A stretch of DNA of 14,359 nucleotides, taken from NCBI RefSeq assembly GCF_000721935.1, contig NZ_KL585416.1:22025-36383 (forward strand), read 5' to 3'. How positions within the stretch are numbered: the first letter of the stretch is position 1; the number at the start of each line of letters is the position of its first letter. This document shows, one piece after another, positions 1-7,677 of this stretch. The translations under genes were made by a program, and so were the position numbers. Below the pieces are notes generated by a model that worked only from the letters and a program-made list of their open reading frames with translations, had not been told where the DNA came from and did not search any database. The stretch comes from Streptomyces sp. NRRL WC-3549. GTDB taxonomy: Bacteria; Actinomycetota; Actinomycetes; Streptomycetales; Streptomycetaceae.

Positions 1-195
1 GGGAAAGCCGTAACCGCCCTGCGGACCGTCGGGGGTGGCCGGCGGCGGCTGAGGTGCGCCCGGTGCGGGGTACGGCTGCTGCGGCTGCTGTAGGGGGAAC
101 CCGTAACCACCCTGCGGGGCATGGGGGTTCGGCGGGGCCGGAGGCTGGGGCGCGGGGGCGGCTCCGGGCGCGGGGGCCTGCGGGAACCCGTAACC
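1..195 (-). repeat. GYGFP repeats in the SCO5717-like protein
   Basis: Three copies of a Gly-Tyr-Gly-Phe-Pro unit are encoded at 181-195, 94-108 and 1-15 (minus strand). They are spaced 87 and 93 nt apart, that is 29 and 31 residues. Two copies are preceded by PQG; the first (181-195) is preceded by PA. Pro/Gln/Ala-rich linkers separate them. More copies may follow beyond the left edge. Confidence 0.75.
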
Positions 196-1263
196 GGCGG
201 GCGCTCCGGCGCCGGACGCCGGCGCGGGAGGCTGGGCGGACGCGGGCCACTGCGGTGCCGGCTGCGGGGCGCCGGGCTGCGGCGCGGCGGGCTGGAAGGC
301 GGGCGGCAGCGGCGGGAGGGCGCCCTGCGCGGGGGGAGCGGGCGGCCAGGGGGCCGGCGCGTTCGCCGGCGGGGAGTCCTGGGGGGTGTCGGCGGGCGGT
401 GCGCCGGTGGCCGCCGGGGCCGTGGGCGCGGCCGGCGGTTGCGCCTGCGCCTCCTGTCCGGGCGTCGCGTCGGACGGGGCGCCGGGCTCCGCCGCGCCGC
501 TCCCCTCCGCACCGGGCTCCGCCGGGTCCGTGTCCGCCGGGTCCGCGGTTGACGCGGTCCCGTCCGCCGTGTCCGCGTCCCGGATGGTGGTGTCCGGGGC
601 GCTGGCGTCCGGGGCGGTGGCGCTCGCCTCCGTCGTCCCGCCGTGGTCCGCGGTGTCCGAGGACCCCTCGGGGACGGAGGCGTCCGGCGGGGCCGGGGTG
701 TCGCCGGTCCCGGGGGCGGCTTCCGGAGCCTTTGAGGCGAGGTCCGCGGTCCCGGCTCCGGCCGCCGCCTGGCTCTCGGCGATCTCCCGCTTCAGGGCGG
801 CCGGCGAGAACCGCATGGTCGCCCCGCTCTCCACGTCCCCGCCGCCGAACGGACCAGGGGCCTGCCGCTCGTCCGGCCCCTGAGGGCCCGCGCCCGCCGA
901 GGCGGAGGAGACAGGACCGGGCGCGGAAGGCGAGGCGGGCGGTTCGGACGGGGTGGAGGCCGCGGACGGCGCGGACGCGGGCGGCGCCGGTTCGGACTCC
1001 GCCGGAGTGGCCGGCGGCCAGTTGGGCTGGAAACCGCCCCCGGCCGGGAGCCCCGGCACGGCCAGCGGCGGTCCCTGCGGCGGAGGCGGGGCCAGATGCG
1101 CCCCCGCGCCGCCGGACGAGTCCCCCGACGCGTTCTGCGTGTACCAGGCCGGCGGGGTGTAGTCGATGGTGAACTCACCCGTCATCTCGGCGGGCTCCGC
1201 GTCGGACGACTCGTCGACGGGTGTGTTCCATCCCCCGCGGATCTCGTCCCGATCGCCGTTCAC
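1..1263 (-). CDS. SCO5717-like Pro/Ala-rich T7SS-associated ATPase, N-terminal part (truncated by window edge)
   Basis: The frame is open for 421 codons from a GTG at 1263 to the left edge. The start is chosen because AGGAGG lies 4 nt upstream. Residues 1-50 are a compact, non-repetitive head containing GEFTIDYTPPAWYTQNAS (about 29-46). After that the protein becomes low-complexity Pro/Ala/Gln/Ser with acidic patches, ending in spaced GYGFP units. I recognise the head plus proline-rich linker as the N-terminus of the SCO5717 family, growth-regulating MinD/ParA-like ATPases related in layout to mycobacterial EspI. The ATPase domain itself would lie beyond the edge, so the enzymatic call rests on family layout only. 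By family knowledge such proteins are cytosolic regulators tied to ESX loci. It is separated from the 240-aa gene upstream by 316 nt, so it may have its own promoter. No Walker motif is visible here. Confidence 0.8.
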   Translation of the reverse strand, partial: MNGDRDEIRGGWNTPVDESSDAEPAEMTGEFTIDYTPPAWYTQNASGDSSGGAGAHLAPPPPQGPPLAVPGLPAGGGFQPNWPPATPAESEPAPPASAPSAASTPSEPPASPSAPGPVSSASAGAGPQGPDERQAPGPFGGGDVESGATMRFSPAALKREIAESQAAAGAGTADLASKAPEAAPGTGDTPAPPDASVPEGSSDTADHGGTTEASATAPDASAPDTTIRDADTADGTASTADPADTDPAEPGAEGSGAAEPGAPSDATPGQEAQAQPPAAPTAPAATGAPPADTPQDSPPANAPAPWPPAPPAQGALPPLPPAFQPAAPQPGAPQPAPQWPASAQPPAPASGAGAPAGYGFPQAPAPGAAPAPQPPAPPNPHAPQGGYGFPLQQPQQPYPAPGAPQPPPATPDGPQGGYGFP

Positions 1264-1579
1264 TTTGCCTCCTGGTGTGGTCGAGCACCCTTGTGCCGTG
1301 GTGGGTGGGGGCGACCGTTCCCGTTGTCCGATCCGCCCGGCTCTCCCCCTTGCGACGCGCAGTGCCTGTCCGCAGGTTCCTCTGCCGCGCCCCACCCACC
1401 CTAATCGCCAAGGGCGGTGCCGAGGCAGGGCGTACCCCGGGGAAAGACCGTTCAGGAGGTCACGTACCGCCCACACCTGTCGCCCGGTGCGGGGCCCGGC
1501 GGCCCGAAGCGGACGAAAGCGCGGCCCGGGCGGCGCATCGCGGGACGATTCCGGCAACGCGCCCCAGCCGTCCGGCCAC
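1264..1579. other. Intergenic leader between the 240-aa gene and the SCO5717-like gene
   Basis: About 316 nt without a supportable gene. On the minus strand a -10-like TAGGGT lies at 1403-1398, but there is no good -35 at the right distance, so a promoter is only possible. An inverted repeat pairs 1300-1313 (GGTGGGTGGGGGCG) with 1388-1400 (CGCCCCACCCACC), 13 bp with one bulged G, across 74 nt. It would lie in the mRNA leader if transcription starts near 1390. No convincing terminator follows the 240-aa gene. Confidence 0.4.
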
Positions 1580-2302
1580 TCAGTCCATCCGGCGCGCGCC
1601 GCCCAGCAACCCGGTCTCGGCGTCCGTCGCCTGGGTCATCACGAACTGCCGGTCCCGGTCCGTACACCACAAGGTGACCCCGTCGGCGAGCGTGGACAGC
1701 GCCTGCGCCTCGGCGGCCGGCAGGTTCAGTATCCGCCCGATCTTCGCCGCCTCGTCCGGGGACACCCGCTGGATGCCCACCAGCGCGGACTTTGCCATCA
1801 ACCGGGGGGCCACCGGGCTCAGATACGGCAGCAGGGTGACGACCGACTGCCAGGGTCCCGCCACCACCCGCCCGCGCGGCGGCCGCATGCCGCAGTCGCG
1901 CACGACGACCACCGGGGACCCGGCCGAGGCGCCCTGCGGCGGCACCCGCCCCACATCGTGCAGCGAGATGCACGGCTGCCCGCCGCCCGCCGCCTGGGCG
2001 AGGGCCGTCCAGGCCTGTGCGCGACCGGTCTCCACGGCGATCCGGGCACCCGTCGCCGCGGAGCGCAGCGCCAGCACCTGCGCGGTCCACAGACCGCCGA
2101 TCAGCGTCACCTCGTACGGGGTGGGCCGGTTGATGCCCAGGACCGCCGGGCGCCCCTCGGCGTCCACCCCGACGACCGTGCCGTCGTCCCCCACCGGCAG
2201 CCCCAGCGAGCCCAGTTGGTCCAAGGAGACCGTGTGGCGGCCCCGGCGCGGTCCGATCAGACCGAAACCGAGCCGGGACCGCGGACGCGTCGTGGCGGAC
2301 AT
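1580..2302 (-). CDS. T7SS-locus protein of unknown function, possible degenerate P-loop (HerA/VirB4-like) domain
   Basis: A 240-aa soluble protein with no signal peptide or membrane helix. Its ATG overlaps the eccE stop by one base (TGATG), so it is probably translationally coupled to eccE and made in similar amounts. I do not recognise a named family. The alternating hydrophobic strands and helices read like an ATPase fold: VTLIGG (about 65-70) sits where a Walker A strand would be, but GGLWTAQ replaces GxxxxGKS/T. VVVVRD (131-136) resembles a Walker B strand. The C-terminal stretch from SPDEAAKIGRIL (181-192) to the strand LWCTDRDRQFVMTQAT (211-226) resembles the end of VirB4/HerA-type ATPases. 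This fold reading is inference. Cysteines are at 111, 137 and 213. High GC at third positions supports it as a real gene. Confidence 0.7.
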   Translation of the reverse strand: MSATTRPRSRLGFGLIGPRRGRHTVSLDQLGSLGLPVGDDGTVVGVDAEGRPAVLGINRPTPYEVTLIGGLWTAQVLALRSAATGARIAVETGRAQAWTALAQAAGGGQPCISLHDVGRVPPQGASAGSPVVVVRDCGMRPPRGRVVAGPWQSVVTLLPYLSPVAPRLMAKSALVGIQRVSPDEAAKIGRILNLPAAEAQALSTLADGVTLWCTDRDRQFVMTQATDAETGLLGGARRMD

Positions 2303-3592
2303 CAGCGGGTACCCCCCAGCGGCAGTGTGGCGAGCACCCCGGGCAGCTGTTCGCGGTCCAGCCGCACCAGCGACGCCTTGACGCCGCGTGCCGTGCGCTC
2401 GAGTTCATGGCGGGCGGTGAGCAACTCCTCGTCGCTGCGCCCGGTGATGCGGACGTGCCCGGTGACCGAGACCGCCGAGCGGTCGCCGTGTCCCAGCGTC
2501 AGGCTGAACGTGGTGGCGAGCGCCGGGACGGAGGTGAGCAGCGCCACCAGTTGCGGCATCGACGCTCCTCCGTCGCCCAGGTGCGGCCACCGGCTCACCC
2601 AGTAGCTGGTGTGCCACCGGTCGTCGCAGCGCCACGTGCGCGAGGTCTCCTCGGTGCGCCGGCCCGGCGTCTCGGTCCGGCTCGCCTGTGTCATCGCCAG
2701 CGGGCTGACACAGGCCGAGGTCGCGATCGCCGAGGTGAGTTCCTGCTCGGTCAGCACCGTCGCGCGGAACCCGGCGCCGGTCAGCCGGCTCGCCAGCTGG
2801 TCCGCCGCCCGGACCGCGCACTTCTGCGCGCCCACGATCCCGCCGCCGCGCGCCGCCACCGCCTCGGGGCAGAGCTCCGGGTTCAGCTTCAGCGCGATCC
2901 AGGTGATGCGCAGCGCCGGCGCTCCCGTCTGCGCCTGCAGCGGCGCGTAGTTGCGGGCGGCCACCGACTGCTGCGGCAGATGCGGGGCGGGAGCGGGCTG
3001 GGTGTGCTGGACGACCTGTGCCGACTCCAGCCGGATCCCGTCGACATCCAGAGCGTCCCGTACGAGCGTCAGGGGCAGCGGGTGCGCCGAGCGGTCCGGC
3101 CGCAGGGCGGTCGCGTCCGACTCGACCTGGACGACCGCGGAGAGGTACGTGCCGTCCCCGATCATGCCGACCGGACGGCGGTCCCGGTCGCTGAACGCAT
3201 AGGTGCGCAGGGCGGGTTCGCACTCCACGGCGGGGGCCAGACCCGGCTCGGTGCCGACGGGCGGACAGCTCCGGGAGCGACCGGCGGTGCCTGCGGACCA
3301 CGGCGAGCACCACCAGGACCGCGGCGACGACACCGGCCGGCACCAGCAGCAGCGGCTCGATCACCCAGGCGGTCAGCAGCAGCGCGGCGGCGATTTCGAC
3401 GAGTACGAGCTGTTGCAATCGGAACGGGCCGGTCTGTCCGGCGCGTCCGTCCGGCCGGGGCGCGGCCGTGGAGCCGGGGCCGGTACGCGCGGTGCGCGAG
3501 CCGCGACGGGAGCCTCGGGGGCCACCGGCCGCCGGGCCTCCGGAAGGCCGCGCGTCCCCGGCCGGACGTGTCCGCGTCGCGGAAGCCATCAT
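2302..3592 (-). pseudogene. eccE: EccE, T7SS membrane component, reading frame broken near 3270
   Basis: The ATG pair at 3592/3589 follows GGGGGA at good spacing. In the first frame a Pro/Arg-rich cytosolic tail (1-57) leads to two membrane helices (about 61-78 and 81-99) and the basic exit RRHRRSLPE (100-108), the usual EccE start. Immediately after GAG at 3271-3269 that frame turns into Arg/Gly/Pro nonsense. The EccE soluble domain (CPPVGTEPGLAPAVECEPAL onward, about 320 codons, ending at 2302) continues in the frame shifted by +1. From memory, Streptomyces homologs have some 15-20 residues between LPE and EPGLAP, so a deletion of 3n+2 bases explains both the shift and the shortening better than a single-base change. 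Either eccE is inactivated or the sequence has an assembly gap here. EccE is an inner-membrane part of the translocon. Its stop overlaps the start of the 240-aa gene. Confidence 0.8.
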
Positions 3593-3816
3593 TCCGGCAT
3601 TCCCCCGTTCATAAGGCCCCAACTCAACCCGACCGCCCCGCTCCAGCCGGGGCTTCGGCGGCTGGATCACCCTACCCGCCCCACCGGTGCGCACGGTCAG
3701 CAGGCATAGTAGGGGGCCGGGTCCGGCGCCAGGGTCCGGCATCCCGTCCGGCTGCCGAGGACGGAGAGGCGTACGCTCCTGGGCCGCGCGGGGAGACACG
3801 GGAGACAGACACACTC
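3593..3816. promoter_or_regulatory. Divergent promoter region between eccE and eccB
   Basis: These 224 nt separate the divergent eccE and eccB starts and must hold promoters for both. A perfect 7-bp hairpin (CCAGCCG 3643-3649, CGGCTGG 3659-3665, 9-nt loop) lies between them. Minus-strand TAGGGT near 3675 and plus-strand TAGTAG near 3705 are -10-like, but neither has a clear -35. For eccB a GGGAGA element lies about 11 nt before the ATG. Confidence 0.4.
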
Positions 3817-5349
3817 ATGGCATCACGGCGGGACGAGCTCAACGCGTACACCTTTGCGAAGAAGCGCACGGTGGCCGCATTCCTCCAACCCTCCTCCACG
3901 GGTACCGAGGAGGGCGCACCGCGCCCGCTGCGCGCCGTCGTCCCCAGCCTGATCGTCGGAGCCCTGGTCGTCGCCGGTTTCGGCGCCTGGGGCATGTTCA
4001 AGCCGTCCGCGCCCAACGACTGGGACAAGCCGGGCACCAAGGTGATCGTCGGCAAGCAGTCCACCACCCGGTACGTCGTGCTGACCACCGGCAAGGGCAA
4101 GGACAAGAAGACCCTCCTGCACCCCGTGCTCAACCTCGCGTCCGCCCGGCTGCTGCTGAACCCGCAGCAGTTCGGCGTGGTCCAGGTCGGCGACGACATC
4201 CTGGACGCGGGCAAGCCCCCGCGCGGGCCGATCCTCGGCATCCCGTACGCCCCCGACCGGCTCCCCGAGGAGAAGGACGCCGGTACCGCCAAGCGCTGGG
4301 CGGTCTGCGAACAGCCCGGCGGCAAGGGCAGCACCGTACAGAAGGCCGCCTTCGTCTTCGCCGCACGGGACGACAAGCTGACGGAGGGCAAGGGCCGGCT
4401 CGGCGGCGGCCAGGTGCTGTACGTCCAGGGCCAGGACAAGGTCCGCTACCTCGTCGACGCGGCCGGCACCAAGTACCGCATCGACGAGAGCGCCGCCGAC
4501 GACGGGCACCTGACGAACGCCCCGCAGGCCGTCACCGACGACTGGCTGGCCACCCTGCACGACGGCAGCCCGGTGGTCTTCCCGCGGATCCCCGGCACGG
4601 TCGGCGCGCCCGCGCACGTCGAGGGGCAGCTCGACGACGAGGAGAACAAGGTCGGGATGGTCCTGCGGACCAAGACCGGTGAGGGCACGGCCTACTACGT
4701 CGTGCTGGAGGGCAAGGTCCAGCCGGTCTCCGAGTTCACCGCCTGGCTGCTGATCAACTCGCCGCAGACGGCCGGCCTCGACCTCGCCAGCGAGGCGCGC
4801 CCGGTCGGCCTCCAGGACTTCGTGCCCGATCCGCAGACCTTCGCCGGCCAGGCCGCCCACTGGCCGGACCGCAAGGCGGAACAGGTCAACTCCACCGGGG
4901 GCGACGGCAGTCGGGACACCGTGTGCAGCGTGCTCCGCAAGGTCGACGGCAAGGGCCGTACGACGCTGAGCACCTGGGCGGGCACCGCCTACCCCGCCGT
5001 CATCACCGCCGGCGGCACCAGTACCTACGTCACGCCCGGCAGCGGCCTGCTCTACACCCAGGTCCGGGGCGACCAGACGCAGCCGGACGGTTCGCTCTTC
5101 CTGGTGACCGACACGGGACTGCGGTACGCGGTCCAGGCGAACGGGGACAGCGACGCGGAGCGCTCCGACATCGGCGCCGGGGACACCGGCCGGCAGAGCC
5201 AGGACGGCAGGCCCGAGGCCAGCCAGGCGCAGACCCGCCTCGGCTACGAGAAGGTCACCCCCTCGCTCGTACCGATCGCCTGGTCCGAGTTCCTGTCCAA
5301 GGGGCCACGGCTCGACACCAACAGCGCACGCCAGCCCCAGACCTCCTGA
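3817..5349 (+). CDS. eccB: EccB, T7SS translocon membrane subunit
   Basis: A 510-aa protein of typical EccB length and layout. The cytosolic N-terminus MASRRDELNAYTFAKKR is a family hallmark. One membrane helix spans about 41-60, followed by a large extracytoplasmic domain with the conserved LHPVLNLASARLLL stretch (101-114). Two cysteines, C164 and C370, probably form the disulfide that ties the repeat domain together. The start is fixed by the hallmark N-terminus; the frame is open much further upstream, but that stretch is opposite eccE. EccB forms part of the membrane complex with EccC, EccD and EccE and faces the cell exterior. mycP follows after 52 nt, likely in the same transcript. Nothing in the sequence looks truncated or unusual. 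Family assignment is firm. Confidence 0.95.
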   Translation: MASRRDELNAYTFAKKRTVAAFLQPSSTGTEEGAPRPLRAVVPSLIVGALVVAGFGAWGMFKPSAPNDWDKPGTKVIVGKQSTTRYVVLTTGKGKDKKTLLHPVLNLASARLLLNPQQFGVVQVGDDILDAGKPPRGPILGIPYAPDRLPEEKDAGTAKRWAVCEQPGGKGSTVQKAAFVFAARDDKLTEGKGRLGGGQVLYVQGQDKVRYLVDAAGTKYRIDESAADDGHLTNAPQAVTDDWLATLHDGSPVVFPRIPGTVGAPAHVEGQLDDEENKVGMVLRTKTGEGTAYYVVLEGKVQPVSEFTAWLLINSPQTAGLDLASEARPVGLQDFVPDPQTFAGQAAHWPDRKAEQVNSTGGDGSRDTVCSVLRKVDGKGRTTLSTWAGTAYPAVITAGGTSTYVTPGSGLLYTQVRGDQTQPDGSLFLVTDTGLRYAVQANGDSDAERSDIGAGDTGRQSQDGRPEASQAQTRLGYEKVTPSLVPIAWSEFLSKGPRLDTNSARQPQTS

Positions 5350-5401
5350 CGGCGGGGGCGGCCAGGAAGTGACGGACGCGGGACCCGGGGGAGAGGGACA
5401 C

Positions 5402-6637
5402 ATGTTGGACCGGAAGACGGCCGCGCTGACGGCGGCCACCGCCGCCCTGGCCGCGCTCGTCGCGCCGCACACCGCGTACGCGTACGCCGCCGAGGGGCCG
5501 GACCGGACGGCGGAGGCGGGCCTCGACGGCAGCGGCGAGTGCACCTTCCCGATGAAGGAGCAGTTCGCGGGCCGCCCGTGGCCGCTCCAGCGCGTCATGC
5601 TGGACGAACTCTGGCAGGACACCAAGGGCAAGGGGGTCCGGGTCGCGGTCATCGACACCGGCGTGGACAACACCAACCCGCAGCTCAAGGGTGCCGTCGA
5701 CACCTCCGCCGGACGCAATCTCCTCAAGGGCGGCAAGAGCGACGGCACCGGTGACGAGGTCGGTCACGGCACCAAGGTGGCCGGCATCATCGCGGCCCGC
5801 CCCCGCGAGGGCACCGGGTTCGTCGGACTGGCCCCCGAGGCCACGATCATCCCGATCCGGCAGAACGACGAGAAGAACAGCGGCAAGGACACCACCATGG
5901 CCACCGCGATCGACCACGCGATCGCCGAGGGGGCCAGGGTCATCAACATCTCCCAGGACACCACCAAGCCGCTCACCGAGGACTCCGACCTGGGCAGGGC
6001 GGTCGCCCGGGCGCTCGCCAAGGACATCGTCGTGGTGGCGTCCGCGGGCAACGACGGCATGGACGGCAAGCTCAGGCAGACCTACCCCGCCGCCTTCCCC
6101 GGGGTGCTCGCCGTCGCCTCCTCCGACCGCAACAACGAGCGCGCCGCCTTCTCCCAGGCCGGCGAGTTCGTCGGCGTCGCGGCGCCCGGTGTGGACATCG
6201 TCTCCACCGTCCCCGGCAACGGCCAGTGCACCGACAACGGCACGAGCTTCTCCGCGCCGTACGTCGCCGGGGTCGCGGCCCTCCTCGTCGCCAAGTACCC
6301 CGACTGGAAGGCCCACGAGATCGTCGCCCGGATCGAGCAGACCGCGGAGCGCTCCGTCAACGGGCACGACGCGTTCGTCGGCTGGGGCGTCGTCGACCCG
6401 GTACGGGCGCTGGCCGGCGACAAGGACGACGTCCCGTTGCAGGCCCCCAGTCCGGATCCCGCACCGCCGAAGGCACCGGCGCCCGAACCCGCCTACCTGG
6501 CGATGTCGGAGACCCCCCAGGAACGCAGCGAGCGGTACGCCACCTACGCCGTGGCCCTGGCGGCCGTCCTGGTGTGCGTCGTCGCCGGTACCGCGACGGT
6601 CGTCCGGGATGTCCGGCGTCGGCGCGGTCCGCGGTGA
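5402..6637 (+). CDS. mycP: Mycosin, membrane-anchored subtilisin-like protease of the T7SS
   Basis: A 411-aa S8 serine protease. An Ala-rich signal peptide (about 1-29, with AYAYA near the cleavage site) precedes the catalytic domain. The triad is visible as D85 (VAVIDTG), H122 (GHGTKVAG) and S282 (NGTSFSAP), with oxyanion N217 (SAGND). A Pro-rich linker (about 348-363) leads to a C-terminal membrane helix (about 379-401) and a basic tail, the standard mycosin layout. C47 and C276 may form a disulfide. The start at 5402 is preferred over GTG 5369 because GGGAGAGG lies just upstream and the signal peptide begins there. Mycosins are needed for ESX secretion and stabilise the translocon; known ones also clip certain substrates. 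It follows eccB in a probable operon and is followed by a terminator-like hairpin. Confidence 0.95.
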   Translation: MLDRKTAALTAATAALAALVAPHTAYAYAAEGPDRTAEAGLDGSGECTFPMKEQFAGRPWPLQRVMLDELWQDTKGKGVRVAVIDTGVDNTNPQLKGAVDTSAGRNLLKGGKSDGTGDEVGHGTKVAGIIAARPREGTGFVGLAPEATIIPIRQNDEKNSGKDTTMATAIDHAIAEGARVINISQDTTKPLTEDSDLGRAVARALAKDIVVVASAGNDGMDGKLRQTYPAAFPGVLAVASSDRNNERAAFSQAGEFVGVAAPGVDIVSTVPGNGQCTDNGTSFSAPYVAGVAALLVAKYPDWKAHEIVARIEQTAERSVNGHDAFVGWGVVDPVRALAGDKDDVPLQAPSPDPAPPKAPAPEPAYLAMSETPQERSERYATYAVALAAVLVCVVAGTATVVRDVRRRRGPR

Positions 6638-6645
6638 ATGTGCCG

Positions 6646-6672
6646 TCCGGTGAGGTGCCCCTCTTCACCGGA
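6646..6672 (+). terminator. Hairpin after mycP, likely terminator
   Basis: A perfect 8-bp stem, TCCGGTGA (6646-6653) with TCACCGGA (6665-6672), has an 11-nt loop and begins 8 nt after the mycP stop. There is no T-run, which is common in Streptomyces. It separates eccB-mycP from the esx pair. Confidence 0.5.
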
Positions 6673-6679
6673 AGTCCGG

Positions 6680-6708
6680 TTGGGTGGAGCTGATGATGTG
6701 ACTAGGGT
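6680..6708 (+). promoter_or_regulatory. Putative housekeeping-type promoter for the esx pair
   Basis: TTGGGT (6680-6685) and TAGGGT (6703-6708) are separated by exactly 17 nt, a fair match to HrdB-type promoters. Transcription from about 6715 would give a leader of about 150 nt. That leader carries a small hairpin, GTCCGCG (6816-6822) with CGCGGAC (6826-6832), about 30 nt before the esxB start. Confidence 0.45.
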
Positions 6709-6744
6709 GGTAGGGACTTCACGTGTGTGACGGGGGAACGAGAA

Positions 6745-6867
6745 GTGGCCGAGTCCGGTTCCGGCGTGCGCGAGCACGGCCGGACGCTTCTAAGAACCCG
6801 TGCATCCACCAGCCTGTCCGCGACCCGCGGACGGCTCCGGGAACTGAGAGATAGGACCTCCGGATGA
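6745..6867 (+). other. Possible 40-codon leader ORF upstream of esxB
   Basis: A GTG at 6745, preceded by GGGGGAA, opens a frame of 40 codons whose TGA (6865-6867) overlaps the esxB ATG as ATGA. The peptide is Arg/Ser/Thr-rich without a recognisable domain. About a quarter of its third positions are A or T, unlike the neighbouring genes, so it may be only the untranslated leader. If translated, it could couple to esxB. Confidence 0.2.
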
Positions 6868-7214
6868 GTGACACCGGTTCGGGTTTCGGACTTGCCGACG
6901 ATCCGATCGTCCAGGCGAAGAACAAGATCGTCCTGACCGCCGAGGCGGTCTCCAAGCAGTCGCGTGAACTGGCCGACATCATCGCCACCGTCAGCGCCGG
7001 CTGGACGGGCGTCGGCGCGTCCGGCTTCACGAAGGCACAGATCGCGCTCAACGAGGACCACGACGTGATCCGGCGGAAGCTGCAGATTCTGCTCAACGGT
7101 GTCAGCCAGACCAAGAATCTCAGCAACGCCAACGACGAGGAGGTCCGCGCCGCCTTCGCCGCCATCCAGCCGATGGCCGGCGGCGGCAACACCTCAGGGC
7201 TCAACAACCTCTGA
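6864..7214 (+). CDS. esxB: WXG100 family secreted protein, EsxB-like
   Basis: A 116-aa alpha-helical protein with the WXG turn as W47-T48-G49 in the middle, flanked by two amphipathic helices, as in the ESAT-6/CFP-10 family. AGGA lies 7 nt before the ATG. It is secreted as a dimer with the next gene product by the T7SS. It is slightly longer than the classic 100 aa because of a Gly/Asn-rich tail. The C-terminal YxxxD/E secretion signal is absent; LSNANDEE lies where it might be expected. Gene order matches my memory of S. coelicolor esxB (SCO5723) then esxA (SCO5724), which is the only basis for choosing this symbol. Transcription probably starts in the gap after mycP. Confidence 0.88.
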   Translation: MSDTGSGFGLADDPIVQAKNKIVLTAEAVSKQSRELADIIATVSAGWTGVGASGFTKAQIALNEDHDVIRRKLQILLNGVSQTKNLSNANDEEVRAAFAAIQPMAGGGNTSGLNNL

Positions 7215-7274
7215 GCCGCACCGTAGTACCCCTCACGCACACCGCAGTACGCCCGACACCGGAGGAGCAGACAG

Positions 7275-7583
7275 ATGTCCGGAGACCCGAGTAGCACCAA
7301 GGTCAGGTACGAGTCGGTCCAGGAGATGGCGAACCGTCTCCGGGCGGTCTCACGCCAGATCTGCGCGGACCTCGACGAGATGGACAGCGCGATCAAGGTC
7401 GTGACCGACACCTGGGACGGTGTCGCCCACGGCCAGTACCTCAGCCTGCAGAGGGAGTACCACAACCGGGCCGACCACATGAAGCTGCAGCTCGACGGCA
7501 TCGCGAAGATCATCGAGAACGGCAAGGACAGCTACCGCGCCACGGACCACAAGGCCTCCGGCCTGTTCACCGAGGCGTTCTGA
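7275..7583 (+). CDS. esxA: WXG100 family secreted protein, EsxA-like
   Basis: A 102-aa protein with the WXG turn at W47-D48-G49 and the T7SS secretion signal YxxxD at Y87-D91 (YRATD) near the C-terminus. A strong GGAGGAG ribosome binding site sits 7 nt before the ATG. It follows the first WXG gene by 60 nt and ends just before a strong terminator, so the two form a two-gene operon. The partners are expected to form a helical heterodimer exported through EccC. Only this partner carries the signal. In mycobacteria the YxxxD-bearing partner is called EsxB, so the A/B naming here follows gene order in Streptomyces rather than motif content. Confidence 0.9.
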   Translation: MSGDPSSTKVRYESVQEMANRLRAVSRQICADLDEMDSAIKVVTDTWDGVAHGQYLSLQREYHNRADHMKLQLDGIAKIIENGKDSYRATDHKASGLFTEAF

Positions 7584-7593
7584 TCCGTCCGCA

Positions 7594-7641
7594 CACACGG
7601 AAGAGGGGCACGCCCACCGGGCCGTGCCCCTCTTCCGTGTG
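7594..7641. terminator. Strong bidirectional terminator
   Basis: A perfect 19-bp stem (7594-7612 with 7623-7641) and a 10-nt loop lie 10 nt after the esxA-like stop and 36 nt beyond the end of the convergent DUF397 gene. It can end transcription from both sides. Confidence 0.85.
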
Positions 7642-7677
7642 GTCCGCCCGATTCAGGCCGGCCCTTTTCCCGTCCGC

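Noticed and set aside
1398..1403. Promoter for the SCO5717-like gene at TAGGGT
   Set aside because: No -35-like element at 16-19 nt; kept only as a possibility in the intergenic entry.
54..2605. Long plus-strand open frames across 54-1172 and 1166-2605
   Set aside because: They are antisense to the SCO5717-like and 240-aa genes, rich in Arg/Pro/Gly, and have no domain or ribosome binding site; typical of high-GC DNA.
2407..3816. N-terminal extension of eccB to 2407
   Set aside because: The extension is antisense to eccE and low-complexity; the hallmark EccB start lies at 3817.
5369..5401. Earlier GTG start for mycP
   Set aside because: It would place hydrophilic residues before the signal peptide and has no well-spaced ribosome binding site; 5402 does.
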